A stretch of 64,000 nucleotides of DNA from Tupaia tana (Eukaryota > Chordata > Mammalia > Scandentia > Tupaiidae). Within the stretch, counting starts at the first letter, position 1; the number at the start of each line of letters is the position of its first letter. The position numbers were made by a program, and so were the translations under genes. The DNA lies in assembly GCA_026018925.1 (NCBI GenBank), contig JAKSZU010000004.1, forward strand, positions 36,661,233 through 36,725,232, in the 5' to 3' direction. The notes under the pieces were generated by a model. It was given only the letters and a program-made list of their open reading frames with translations, was not told where the DNA came from and made no database searches. Below, one piece after another: positions 8,810 to 20,264 of this stretch.

Positions 8810-10920
8810 TCACAGTTATTGGTACTCAGAAAACATTTATTGAATATGTAATTTCAAGACCAGCAGAAATTTTAAAAGTAGCAATAAGAGAAAACAGGGA
8901 GCATGAGTGGAAAGATTCTGATGAGGCAGAAATCACTTTCTAGCCTTTCTGATGTGCCTGCTGTGACTGTTGTATGGGGGCAGTATGTCCAATACCGTTT
9001 ATTTTGCCTACAGCTATCATCCCTCCTAGTTCTCCAAAGGAAGCTTTCCAAGCAAACCCTGAGCCATTCAAAGGTTCCTGAAGAAAATCTGACATTTTTT
9101 TCTTCCCTTATGGTGCTCTATGCAAGTGCATTTACAGACATGATTGCTGATTTTATTGGCAATGAGATAAGATCTTAATTAAGGAAAACCTTAATCTCCA
9201 AAGTGCAATCTCAGCAAATGTAAAGAAGATAAGACTGTGAAACAGATTGTCTGTCAGTACCGAAAAGCCAAACCTAATTAGGTGGCCCTCAGGGAAGGCC
9301 AAGCAAAGCAAAAATGAAGGCACATCATACCAACCATCTTAATCACGTTTCACCAAAAGTTCCCTAGACTGAAATCTATTGATTTTATCTTAATGAGGTC
9401 CTAGAGGCCTTTTGACCAATGTAATCATATGGAAGCAATGTTTTCTGAGGATATTTGTACTGCTGTAGATCAGGGTTCATGAACTCAGAAACCTATAGGC
9501 AGTGCCTATGCTACAGACATATAAAGTCTGGGTCTACAAGGCAGTTCAGAAAACTGAGCTATTTTCCAATAATTAAACATCAGATTTCCACTAAAACTCT
9601 GGTTTTGACTTTTTTTTGAAAAGTCATTATGTTTAGTAACACCAGACCTTTATTATTACCACCAGACAAAAGAGTCACAAGAGCGAAGTAGTGCTACCCT
9701 CTTAGATGAGACATTGACTGTCCAGTTCACCACATCCCTACCATGTCTCTTCATCCTATACTTGATCACCCCTGTTCTGTGAGGTTATTTTCCTGGTCTT
9801 TGTATTTATTTGTTATTCCCATGTAGTCACTTTTCTTATGTGATTATACTTGACAGTTGGATAGTTAACCAGGGTTACCTTCTTGTTTACAGCCAGTAAT
9901 CTTTCTGCTAGACATTTAAATTCCCTGGTCTCATTATTCTCAGGTGTGAGTGAAGTGGTCGGATCAGGTGATCACTAAGGTTTTATATTGTCCTGGCATT
10001 CTTCATTTACACTGAATAACCCAAACACTTATACTTTTCTCCTGAAGCTTTCATTTCCAACCCTTTTATATTTCTATCTCTACCTCTCTCTCTCCATGCC
10101 CATCTCCATTTCTTTCATAATACAAAAGATTATTGCTTTCTTACAATATATTTTAGAGGATGTCTGCAGGGTTATTCATGGCAGAAAGGGAAAGTGTGGA
10201 ACTTAATGGAGCAAAGGAGCCTGTAGGGCCTTCCATTCTCTGTTCTTCCTTCTTATGAGACACTGTGTGCTTTGTATAGTCTTCATGGGCCTTGAAGCAG
10301 TAAAACATGTTGATTCTAAAAGAATATTCCAGAACTCAGGGAGAGTACTTCCTTTTTTGCCTCTGCCATACTTACTGAGTATAACTTGCTCATAATCTAA
10401 AAAAATTAATTGTTAGAAATATTCACTGTGTACTTTGTTAAATATACTAGCTAGACCTAGTTCTTTATCATTAAGCTACCATGGTGATAAGTCTCTTAGA
10501 CACACATATAAAAAGAACAATTTGCATTTTTCTTTATATTCTATACAAGATGCCCATTTACAAAAAGAACAAAGTGCTCATCACATCTAAATTGATGGCT
10601 TCTGAAATGGTATTTTTCAAACCTGGTTCAAAGGGATAAAGGTATCGCCAATATGCTAGTTGCTCCAGTGATCTGAGATGTCTCAGAATGTGAAGTACAA
10701 GCTGATAGACAACCTTTTTGGGATGAGATTTTGTTATAAGCACATCTGTTAGTGTACGCTTGTGTTATTTATTTTCCCTTTTGGATATAAAACGGTATCA
10801 TAAAAATGAAATATATTTTAGTTTTATAGATAGAGAGGACATATACATAGTTGTATAAAGGGACTGGGTTTCTTCTTCTCACTATCTTCTGCCATAATTA
10901 GAAATGTATCTCTAAGTTTA
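8810..10920. other. Unique intron sequence, no feature recognised
   Basis: AT-rich with scattered short homopolymers. I see no repeat, RNA or coding signal that I can name. The longest open frame (8903-9178, + strand, 91 codons) has no splice sites and no recognisable motif. Confidence 0.5.
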
Positions 10921-10922
10921 CC

Positions 10923-11150
10923 CTTGGAGGTGCAGTTGGTAAGGGGGTGTACTGAACTGCAGTGCTGGGAGACATATGGCCACCTCAGGTTCAGACTCCC
11001 TGTCTGATTGACCTTGCACATCCCCAAGATCCTGTCAAACTGGAGGGCTGGAGAAAGGGACTTCAGAAAGATGAGACCCTATGAGAGTGCTTCTCTCTCT
11101 CTTTTATTTTTTCTCTCTCACACATGTGCATGCACAAAATCTCTGTCATT
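10923..11150 (+). repeat. Possible old SINE, family unresolved
   Basis: A tRNA-like block (GGAGGTGCAGTTGGTAAGG ... CAGGTTCAGACTCC) precedes CAAGATCCTG and a CT-rich end (11093-11120), the plan of the main SINE. Direct similarity is weak. Confidence 0.35.
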
Positions 11151-11159
11151 AACAACATG

Positions 11160-11951
11160 ATTTAAAAATGTATCTCTATCCAGTGAAGCCTCTGTATGTA
11201 ATTTGAATTTAGAATGCCTGAGAACTGGCATTGTTTCATGAAGCTAGTAAGATACTTTAATATTTTTATTATTATATGTTCTAGATCATTATAAAATATA
11301 CATTGACAAAAATTAATTGTCTCTTAGTTGTAAAGATTATTGTGTGTGAGTATATATACATATATACGTATATACACACACACATGTATATCCACTTTAT
11401 TACAGGAGCAGATAGTGCTAGTGATTCATCTAATCCTCGGAGATGACTTGATAACACCAGGTTGCCCTAATTGCATTTCTGTATTTTCTTTTTCTTTTAA
11501 TAAGAACAGTTTTTTTCTTTTCCTTGTGTATTTGGAGAAGCTTCTCTAATGTTAATTATTCTTACTGATTCATAAGCTTTTGTATTTCTCTTGCTTAAAA
11601 ATGACAAGTGGAAGCAAAAGTTTTTGAGGAACAAAGAGGACCTTGAAGCTAATAAGTGCTTTGTATAATTTCATTGTGTTTATGATGAACTTAAAAAGCT
11701 TATACTGAAGAAGATAATTTGTTTCTGAAAACTAGTAGTAATTAGTGCTTTGTACAGTGGGCATTTGTAAGATATCCTTTAGAATTTTGAAATAACTATA
11801 ACAGCTAAAGTGAAGAACTCCACATTACTTTAGTTTTCCAAGATTAGATTTGAGTTCTTTTGGTAGATGAATATTTTCTGTGATTTTTACAAAGGGAAAA
11901 AATAAAAGAAATACTCTAAGTGAAGATAGTATGTGTAAATTACAACACATT
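11160..11951. other. Unique intron sequence
   Basis: Only a short TG/TA/CA microsatellite (11341-11385) stands out. Nothing else recognised. Confidence 0.5.
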
Positions 11952-11969
11952 AAAAAAAAGATAATTACT

Positions 11970-12232
11970 GGGAACCAGCAGTTAGCGTAATGGCTATGTC
12001 GCTGGACTCCCACGTAGTTGACCACGGTTCGCGTCCCGGAGCTGGTGGCTTAAAACTCACGCCGGGCGCGTGTGCGTGTGCGCCCAAGATCCCGAGAGGA
12101 GAATGGAGGAGAAGGGATTGCGGCATGACCATCCCCCCTGGGGGGTGATTTCTCACTTTCTGTCTCTATGTCTCTCTCTCTGTCTGGCGAGCGCACGCGC
12201 CCTATAATGAAAAAAATCTCTCCAAAAAAAAA
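11970..12232 (+). repeat. tRNA-derived SINE, young full-length copy
   Basis: Head GGGAACCAGCAGTTAGCGTAATGG, many intact CpGs (GCCGGGCGCG, GGCGAGCGCACGCGCCCTATA), a 17-base A tail, and a perfect TSD aaaaaaaagataattact (11952-11969 / 12233-12250). The intact CpGs and identical TSD point to a recent insertion. Faces the copy at 12803-13077. Confidence 0.95.
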
Positions 12233-12522
12233 AAAAAAAAGATAATTACTGAAGTTAATAGCTGGGCACTGTAAAATCTAACCACTTCTTTACAACTTAG
12301 TTTATAGTTCTGTTAGTTATATTGTTCCTTATAAAATATGGTAAGGGTTTTATGGCTTAAATGTTAATATACATATATGATCATGGAAAGAATGGAAAAG
12401 TTATAATAGAAGCAAATAAATGCAAATTTCTTAGAAAAATGTAAGTTAAAACAAGAAGCTATATATAATGTAGCACGCTTTAAAATAATTGGTTTATAAG
12501 AATAGAAGTTCAGGTTCAGTCA

Positions 12523-12730
12523 CCATAGGCTGGGCAGTACGGAGCCATTGTGTGATACTGGAGCCATATTGGATGCCAAAATTCGGTTACCAGGTCAACC
12601 TGAACATACTATATGCATCCTTAACCCTGGCTGACTGGAAAGCTGGGGGAATCACAGCATGAAATGAGCTTGTCAAGGGTACCTCTCTCTTTCTCATGTT
12701 CTCTATCAGTAAATTAATTCATTAAAAGAG
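12523..12730 (+). repeat. Possible old SINE, family unresolved
   Basis: GGCTGGGCAGTACGGAGCCATTGTGTGATACTGG ... TTCGGTTACC resembles a tRNA-like head. A CT-rich run (12683-12705) and an AT-rich tail follow. No TSD seen. Confidence 0.3.
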
Positions 12731-12799
12731 TTGTTTTCAAAAATACATTGACTAAATTTGGTGTGAAAATGACTCCAAATTGGACTCAAAAGAATTATT

Positions 12800-12802
<3 letters not shown>

Positions 12803-12830
<28 letters not shown>

Positions 12831-13077
12831 TTTGGAGAGGTTTTTGCAATTGTGTGCGTGCACTCACCAGACAGAGAGACAGAGAGACAGAAAGCGAGAA
12901 ATCAACCCCCCGGGGGATGGCCACGCCGCAATCCCTCCTCCTCCATTCTCCTCTCGGGATCTTGGGCACGCACGCACACGTGCCCGGCATGAGCTTAAGC
13001 CACTGGGTCCGGGACGCGAACCGCGGTCGACTACATGGGAGTCCAGCGACATAGCCATTACGCTAACTGCTGGTCCC
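12803..13077 (-). repeat. tRNA-derived SINE, young full-length copy, (TTTA)n tail
   Basis: Minus-strand head GGGACCAGCAGTTAGCGTAATGG, B box CGGTTCGCGTCC, intact CpGs and the G/C palindrome (ccccccggggg). On the + strand the tail reads as about ten TTTA units (12799-12834). TSD aaaagaattatttta at 12788-12802 and 13078-13092. Confidence 0.95.
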
Positions 13078-13385
13078 AAAAGAATTATTTTAAGACATTA
13101 AAAATTTATCCAGATTTTAAATGAAGAGTTGCACTTTCATTATAGCCTCTTAAAAGTTTAGTTTTTTTTTTGTTTTTAGCATGTTATTTTTACTGGAAAT
13201 AGACATATAATTAAGTCTAGAAAAACAGAAATAACAGTTCACAGAAAATATGAGCTATTTAAGGGCATGAGCCATCTTTTATTTTTGTTCTACAAATACT
13301 TAGAAGTGCTTTTTAACCACCAAGCCCTGGGCTGGGCACAGGATAATTTAAATGCACTTCCTGTGCTCAAGAATAGATGAAGTGG

Positions 13386-13620
13386 TGGTTAAGTTCTATG
13401 TGGAGGGAGCTGGATCCCACATGGCCAACCATGCAATTCAAATCCAGGACCTGGTAGCTGGAAAAACATGTTGGCCATATGTGTACCTGTACAAAATACC
13501 AAGAGGATGGAGAAATGGAGGAAAGGATTGCAGGTGAACATGTTCCCCTAGGGACGCTGTCTCCCTCTCCCTCTTTGTTTCTTTTTGGCAAGTGCATATA
13601 CCCACTGCAATTTAATACAA
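13386..13620 (+). repeat. tRNA-derived SINE, very divergent
   Basis: TGGTTAAGTTCTATGTGGAGG, GGCCAACCATGCAATTCAAATCCAGGACCTGG, CCAAGAGGATGGAGAAATGGAGGAAAGGATTGC and a CT-rich end follow the SINE plan. The TSD agaatagatgaagtgg (13370-13385) / agaataaatgaagtgg (13621-13636) gives its limits. Confidence 0.75.
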
Positions 13621-13639
13621 AGAATAAATGAAGTGGCTA

Positions 13640-14515
13640 GCTTTGTTCCTTATATGTGCTTTAATCATCTCTGTACTTTAGTATCCAGTATAGAGCTGAA
13701 TAGTTTAAAAGGAGTCTATGTTCACTTACTGTATCGATTTGCTAGAACTGTAAGAGTGAACAACTAAGATTTCTAAATCACTGCATTGATTCTGTTTGGG
13801 CTTCTCATAAATTCTGTGAATGGGAGACACTGCAGGTGTAGGAACTCTTGAACTTGCTAGAATGCAAATTATTATATAATATTCAAATAAAATGATTATA
13901 CTTAGAGTTTATAACCTTAAACATTTCAATTCATTTTAACACTTAGTATATTAAATAGAGCAGGAGTCTGGGGGTAAGGTATTTTTGTGAAATTGGGCAA
14001 ACAGCTTATATATTTGAGTCTAAGGTTTTTCCATCTTTAACATGAGGGACAGAGAAGGGTTCTTAACCTGAAGTCTCAGGTGACCTTAAGGCAGTCTTTG
14101 AATGACTTAGGAAGTTAGGCAAAATTATGTAACTATAACTTGAGATTGTATTTTTTACTTGGAGAGGATCTAAACTTCAAGAGGGCTATATCCCTACCTT
14201 CCAAATTTAATTCTGGTCTAACATTTCTAGAGTTTATTTTACTTTCAAAAATAGTCTAACAAGCAAAGAGCCTTACATGCAATATAATACGCAGAATTTT
14301 TAACATGCAAAAATTTTAATCGATACATTAAAATTAGGGAAGAAGCTTAAAAGAAATGTCATTTTGAGTCATGTCCTGTTTTCTACCCTAATCAAGTAAT
14401 TGACCCATCAAGTAGCCAATGAATATTTATTCATCACCATTATATATTCTAAACTGTAATATCAAAGAAAAAAAGGTGAAATATATACCACTATCTTTCT
14501 GTAAAGACCTTATTA
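13640..14515. other. Unique intron sequence
   Basis: AT-rich; no recognised repeat, RNA or coding feature. Confidence 0.5.
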
Positions 14516-14518
14516 TAT

Positions 14519-14638
14519 GAAGTCTTCAAAAAGTTTATGGAAAATACCATCAAAAAACTATACATGGCTTTCATTTTTTTTTGCACCAAAATAAACTTGT
14601 ACTTCAATTTCATTTTTCCATGAACTTTTGAAGTCTCC
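14519..14638. mobile_element. Small palindromic element (MITE-like), copy A
   Basis: The ends are inverted repeats: GAAGTCTTCAAAAAGTTTATGGAAAA at the left, and the reverse complement of TTTTTCCATGAACTTTTGAAGTCTCC at the right. The interior has TTTTGCACCAAAATAAACTTGTACTT. About 120 bp with no coding room, like a non-autonomous DNA transposon. Aligns with copy B at 19889-20012. Confidence 0.65.
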
Positions 14639-14639
14639 T

Positions 14640-15560
14640 TTATATTTAGTAAAATAAAAGTCAAATTAGCTTTTCCTCTCAATGTAGTCATGGAGGTGAC
14701 TCTTATACCACAGAACATTAAAAGAAAATTTTATGTAAGACTATCATGGCTTTAAGTGACACAGATTAATTCTAGCAGGTTTATTGAGGAGATAGAATTT
14801 TTAAGGTGTTGTGCTTATCCATTCATGTGAGACACACAAAATATACAAACAACCAAAACAGGACAAAATATGTCATCTCATAATTAGCTACAAAGTACCA
14901 TGCTGCATCTGGAGAAAGGGAGTTCTCTGTCATTTATGGGAAAGGAGTGTGAGGAACCAATCAAAATAAGGTTTTGTAAAGCATGTGGGACCATGATTAT
15001 GGTGGAATTTAGTAATAGTGGAGAACAGGCAGTGGCTAAGAGCATATTTGTGACAAAGGGCATCTTCTGGTTCATCTGGAATACAGATAGAGATAAAGGA
15101 GCCACAGGAACAAAAAAGTGGACCAGGGTCAAAGATGAGCTCTGAATGTTATCCTCCAGGTAGGGAGGAAGTAATGTTGATATATACACAAGAGAAAAGT
15201 GAACAGAAGTATGTTCTCTGAAGCTTAAGCTGGGATGAGTTGAAATAGAGAGAGAAGGTCAAAGAAAGAAGACCTGCTGTAGCCGTAGACTGAGAAGTAA
15301 TGAGAAACAGACAGGTGAGTATAGTGGGAACAGAAAAATGGGAGCAGATTTCTGTGGCATTGCAGATACTGAGCAGCAGGATTTGACAGTTGAAGAGGTG
15401 TGAGAAGAGCAAGATCGCCGACAAAGTTGAATCGGTGTCATTTATTTATTTATTTGCTTAGGTCACTGGTAGAATGCTTGTTGCTGTTAACAAATATAAA
15501 CAAGTCAGAAGGACAAATCGTTTGAGGAAGGAATAGGGCAGGGAGTTTAATTCTTATTAA
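14640..15560. other. Mostly unique intron, possible decayed L2 pieces
   Basis: Purine-rich on the + strand from 14900 to 15420. Parts (AGAAAAGTGAACAG, GTGAGTATAGTGGGAACAG) resemble antisense L2, but too weakly to draw an element. Opposed open frames of 81 (+) and 101 (-) codons here show no known motif. Confidence 0.35.
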
Positions 15561-16200
15561 AGTTAATGTGGTTGGGAAGAGTTAAGTAAAATTTGCAAGG
15601 ATGGAATATGGACTACATTTTGGAGGACAAATTGAATTCAGAAAAATGTACAGGAGCAGTTTGGACCTTTTAGGTACAAGAACCAACTTGCACAGAGGCT
15701 CTCAAGTGGGAATATGTAAGCAAACCATACCAAGAAATTTTAGTTAACTCAGCAAATATTTACTGACACTGAATGTTTTTATAAAGTACATCTGACTTAC
15801 TATCTCAAGCTTAAGATGATGCCTAATACTTGGCCTGTTTTCAGTAAATATTTGTTGGATAAATAAATGCAGACCCACTTTATGCCACGAATTGTGCAAA
15901 ATACTGAGAATAGAGGCAGAAAAGAATAAGTTCATGTTGTCAGAGAGCTCCTAGTCATCATGGGAGAAAAAACACACCTGTGTGTGTGTGTGTGTGTGTG
16001 TGTGCATTTGTGTGTGTGTGTAGTTGCAAAACAATGCATTACACAGTAAGAGAGTTATAGGCAAAACATGGGAAGTAGATCCAAATAGGCTTCATGGAAA
16101 AGATAATGACAGATTCAGAAAATAAGTACATTGTAGGAGGATGAATAGGAGCTTGTGCTAGGCAGGTAGGGAAGTGGACAGAGGAGTTTCAGAGGATATT
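15560..16200 (-). mobile_element. L2 LINE 3' fragments, antisense
   Basis: CAACTTGCACAGAGGCTCTCAAGTGGGAAT and, after 15885, TTTATGCCACGAATTGTGCAAAATACTGAGAATAGAGGCAGAAAAGAATAAG ... GAGAGCTCCTAGTCATCATGGGAG follow the reverse of the L2 3' end. 16070-16180 continues with GGCTTCATGGAAAAGATAATGACAG. A TG repeat (15978-16020) lies within. Confidence 0.6.
15978..16020 (+). repeat. (TG)n microsatellite
   Basis: TG run with one GCATT interruption, inside antisense L2 sequence. Confidence 0.9.
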
Positions 16201-16301
16201 ATGTATGCATAGGCTACATTGATTTATAGGCTATATGTAGATAAAGAAAAGGGAAGAAATGAGATAAAACTGGAGTCCATTTCTTAAAAGACAGTGTCTG
16301 T

Positions 16302-16554
16302 GGGACCAGCAGTTGGTGTAATGGCTATGTCGCTGGACTCCCATATAGTCAACTGTGGTTTGAGTCCCGGACCCTGTGGCTTAAACTCACGCGAGGCGTG
16401 TATGCATGCATGCCCAAGATCCTGAGAGGAGAATGGAGGAGAAGGGATTGCGGTGTGGCCACCCCCCCTGGGGGTGATTCCTTGCTTTCTGTCTCTCTGT
16501 CCCACTCTGTCTTTCTGGCAAGCGCATGTGCCCTATAGCAAAAACCTCTCCAAA
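16302..16554 (+). repeat. tRNA-derived SINE, full length
   Basis: Head GGGACCAGCAGTTGGTGTAATGG, B box GGTTTGAGTCC, G/C palindrome ccccccctggggg, and tail CCCTATAGCAAAAACCTCTCC-A. TSD aaaagacagtgtctg (16286-16300) / aaaagacattgtctg (16555-16569). Confidence 0.93.
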
Positions 16555-16569
16555 AAAAGACATTGTCTG

Positions 16570-17450
16570 CCACGCTATGGAACTATGATCTATTCTGAAG
16601 GCCTGGGTTCTCTAAGGGATTATGAGGGAAAGAGTAGATCTAGGAGTTGTATTCAGAGGCACAGATGCCAGTGGGAGAAAGCCCCATTTTCTATACTCTA
16701 GAAGCATATTATGTCTCTCAAGAGGTCCAAGGAAAACCCCTACAGATGATATTTAAAGATTCACTTGCTGGCTTCTCTTTCACTATTTGGCTCTACTCTT
16801 TGGAAGCTGGATACTCTAATTCCTATTGAGAAACTGGTCTTTCTTTCCCCCAGGTATGCCTGTTAAGAGAACCCATGAAAATTTCCCACATGAAAGCCCT
16901 TAGTGGCCATGAGTGCCCCCCCCCCCCCGATGTTAATAGCTAAAAACACAAGATATAATTTGGATTTTCAGCTTTTCCACTGTTTAACTATGTGTCATGA
17001 GGGCATGTTCATTAGTATGTCTAAACTCAAGTTTCTTCATCAGAAAAATAAGGCTAAAAGTTTATAAACAAATTTATGTATTTAATCAGCTTGTTGGATT
17101 ATAAAGTCAGTAGATGTTGACTTGAAAGACAGGATTTTTTTTTTTTAAGTCTGCCTTTTTCTTACATTTGCAAATAAAAATTTTTATACTCAAACATATC
17201 AGTCGTCCAATTTTTTTTTAAAGGATAAAGATACATTTTTTAAAAAAGCTGTAATTTAACATTTCCTTTTCGGTTAAATATAATTATTCTAAAAATGGCG
17301 TATCTTTACATATGCTTGCTTGGTGAATTGAACATTACTTGCCTTTTTCTGGAATGTGACATAAGTGAGAATAAGACAATAATAGACAATTCTGGGAACA
17401 AAGTTACCATATAAGGTTTATATGAATAGATGGCTTAGATTTGTTTGTTT
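16570..17450. other. Unique intron with a C13 homopolymer
   Basis: No recognised element. A run of 13 C (16916-16928) stands out in otherwise AT-rich DNA. Confidence 0.5.
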
Positions 17451-17454
17451 TGTT

Positions 17455-17625
17455 TCAGAGCGTTGAATTTCTGTCTGACTGGTTTTTACTTTCTACTTGA
17501 CCTTGTGAGGAAGTAACTGCATTTATCTCAAACATTTTTTATCCACATATCTTCAATATACAATCGTAATACTTGCTCTGTCTGAAGTGCCTGACATGTG
17601 GTGCTCATAAATTGCTTTATAAATG
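17455..17625 (+). repeat. MIR SINE
   Basis: TTACTTTCTACTTGACCTTGTGAGGAAGTAACTGCATTTATCTC, then AGTGCCTGACATGTGGTGCTCATAAATTG, follow the MIR order. Diverged. Confidence 0.5.
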
Positions 17626-17654
17626 TGGATTTAGGCCTATGGGCAAGTCAGCAA

Positions 17655-17815
17655 AAGGAGTCAACAGAATAAGAGCATTCATGTATTGAGTACTAATGGT
17701 TGTACTGGATACTGTAAAGGATAAGAAAATTAAGGAAGACCATTTCTATCATTTCAGGTAGCTTACAATTTGGCAGTGCAACTATTAATACAAATACTTT
17801 TTTGAAGAATAAAAG
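17655..17815 (-). mobile_element. L2 3' fragment, antisense
   Basis: TTCATGTATTGAGTACTAATGGTTGTACTGGATACTG and CATTTCAGGTAGCTTACAATTTGGCAGTG follow the reversed L2 end. Confidence 0.5.
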
Positions 17816-17829
17816 TAGTACACACAGGA

Positions 17830-18850
17830 GTGTGGCATTGCCTAGCTGATGGGTCTTACATTACCAAAGAAATATGTTGTGAGCTGGAATCTTAGAGACC
17901 GTTGCACTCACTTAGACAAATGGAAAATTTCTAACTAAACTGGTTTACTCATTACTATTCACTTGGCAGCCAAAAATCATTTACTAACTCATTTTGTTTG
18001 GATTTGAAATAAAAAAAAAAAAAAGAAAAACTGAAGCGAAATAAAACAAAAACAAATTTGGGTTTCTTGTAATTACTTTTAATCAGGCAATTTTCTTCCA
18101 AACCTGTTGTCTTTCATGTGTAGTTTTTTCCTCCTTAAAAACACATTACTTGAAAGAGCACCAACTGAAGACAGAGAGACTAAAATGTTGCAAGGGAAAT
18201 AAAGTAGACATTGTCTTCAGCTTCTTGTCGTGATCAGTTGGACAGCTTTCCAAAAATCATAAGCAGATGAATGGGTCAGTTATTTTTACTACGGAATTAT
18301 TAAGGAATTTTGAGGTGATATGATTTTTAAAGCAGCTCTATTTAGCAATAATTTTGTGTAGGTATAGCTCACTTCTGTGGGTAGCAGTCCAACATACAGA
18401 GAAAATAACTATAAGCCTAGACAGTCCTTGCTGTTGAATTTTCAACTACAGTAGCGAGTTCTACCCACCCCTATCTATCTAAGGGGCTCCTCCACCCATT
18501 ATTTTTGTTCTCTTGGTTTCTGTGACATAAAAAATTGCTTTTAATTTGTATTGTCAGCAATTTTCTAGTCTCAGAAAATACCTCAGTATACAAGATAACA
18601 CTCAAGATCTCAACTTCATGAGTTCATAAGTGAGCTTATATAATATACTTAACTTCCATTATAAACAACTGTAAGTGATTTGGTGAGGAATATCCGTTCA
18701 TTGCTATATAAACATAAAATACTTTTATAGCAATCTAAAATTTTCAATTCTGCTGTATGAGTCCCCTTTAGCATCCTTTCACAATACTTGGGATATGTCC
18801 TGTACTTTTCTAGTCAATTTTCAGTTATTAAAATTTACTTTATCCAATTT
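17830..18850. other. Unique intron sequence
   Basis: No repeat or RNA recognised. Low divergence cannot be judged without another species. Confidence 0.5.
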
Positions 18851-18864
18851 AAAACTTCAATCTT

Positions 18865-19144
18865 GAGACCAACTGGTGGCATAATGATTATGTTGTTGGA
18901 CTAGTCAACCATGGTTCAAGTCCCAAACCCAGCAGTTTAAAACTCACGCCAGGCACATTTGCATGCAGGCTCAAAATCCTGAGAGGAGAATGGAGGAGAA
19001 GGGATTATGGTGTGGCCACCCCACTGAGCATGATTTCTCACTTTCTGTCTCTTTCTTTCTCTCTGTCTCTCTGTCAAGGACATGCTCCCTATAGCAAAAA
19101 TCTCTCTAAAAGCAAGCAAACAAATAACAACAAAAACAAAAACA
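18865..19144 (+). repeat. tRNA-derived SINE with CAA-rich tail
   Basis: Head GAGACCAACTGGTGGCATAATG, B box TGGTTCAAGTCCC, body CCTGAGAGGAGAATGGAGGAGAAGGGATTATG, and a tail of CAAACAAATAACAACAAAAAC type. Flanked by aaaacttcaatctt (18851-18864) / aaaacttcatctt (19145-19157). Confidence 0.9.
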
Positions 19145-19253
19145 AAAACTTCATCTTATATGTGATTCAAAGGTCTTAACCCTAGTGTGAGTTAGTGCTA
19201 TAATCCTGACTATTATAGGGATGAGATATGGTTTGACTCTGAGATGCCATCTA

Positions 19254-19490
19254 TACTTTTTTTAAAAAATTCATTTCTTCCATGAGTGAAAGAGACAGAT
19301 AGACATAGATATAGCATCCCCAATAGGATCTCAGTGCTGTGACCCACCCCCATTCCTAGGCAAGCATGGATCATGGCCATGCGTATGCCCAGTGTATTCA
19401 GGGATGTCTCCAGACATGAATTTGAAAACCTTCCATGTGGGCTAGCATCCCAGAACATCAAGTTCTACTGCTGCACTCCCATTGTGCACC
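19254..19490 (-). repeat. Divergent SINE-like element, second family
   Basis: On the - strand: GGTGCACAATGGGAGTGCAGCAGTAG ... CCCACATGGAAGG ... CATACGCATGGCCATGATCC ... a CT-rich end (TATCTGTCTCTTTCAC). The layout matches the elements at 3930 and 57195 better than the main family. Confidence 0.4.
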
Positions 19491-19504
19491 TTTTACACTT
19501 TTTT

Positions 19505-19740
19505 AAAAAAATAACTAATTTGCTAGAGGATGTGTGCACTCATCAAAGACACATACATATAGAGAGATAAAGTGAGAAAGCATGTTCCATGGGGCACGGT
19601 CATACCACAATCCCTTCTCTTCTATTCCTCCCTCTTGTTTAGATTTTGGGCATGCATGCATACCTGCCCAGCATGATTTTTACTTCCCTCTTCAAGCCTC
19701 CTTATTTGGGTTGAATTCTGTGCCATCTAGGTGAGATCCA
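19505..19740 (-). repeat. tRNA-derived SINE, decayed
   Basis: Contains ATGGGGCACGGTCATACCACAATCCCTTCTCTTCTATTCCTCCCTCTTGTTTAGATTTTGGGCATGCATGCATACCTGCCCAGCATGA, the antisense SINE body. The tRNA head toward 19740 is too altered to trace. Confidence 0.65.
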
Positions 19741-19888
19741 GCATGGTTAAGTGGGCTTTTATTTAAAACATAAAAGCCCAGCAAACCATGGGCTTTTATG
19801 TTTCAATATTTAGGATAAAAACCTCTTGTGGTTTGGGGCAAGATGGACAGAATGGCGAAATAGGGAAGTAGAGATCTTGTAGTATGAG

Positions 19889-20012
19889 TCGTTTTCAAAG
19901 TTTATGGAAAATGAATATTATGAAAAAGGTATGCATAGATTTCAGAAGTTTCTTTTGCATGAAAATAAACTCATACTTTAATTCGACTTTCCCGTAAGCT
20001 TTTGAAGTACAC
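19889..20012. mobile_element. Small palindromic element (MITE-like), copy B
   Basis: TTCAAAGTTTATGGAAAATGAATATTATGAAAAAGGTATGCATAGATTTCA ... TTTTGCATGAAAATAAACTCATACTTTAATTCGACTTTCCCGTAAGCTTTTGAAGTAC aligns with copy A along its whole length in the same orientation, with inverted ends. Confidence 0.65.
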
Positions 20013-20264
20013 TTATTTAACTAGTCTCATGCTAATTATGCTCATGCTGTCTCTCCTGATTCTGGGTGATCCAGTGGTCTCTGCCGATGTGGAGCTACAT
20101 CCACATAAGTGCTGTGTCTGGCCTTTTTGGAGTAGTGCCCAGCTTTTAGTCCCACTTTCTTTATCCTATGTACTCTGTCAGCCTGAGGAAGTAAAACCTT
20201 CCTTGAGTTCTGCATTTCCCTTCTCCAAAAGGTTGTCTTATTGCAGGAATCCATGATGATTTTA

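Noticed and set aside
14884..15189. Opposed frames of 101 (-) and 81 (+) codons
   Set aside because: No motif, no splice sites, and parts look like decayed LINE sequence.
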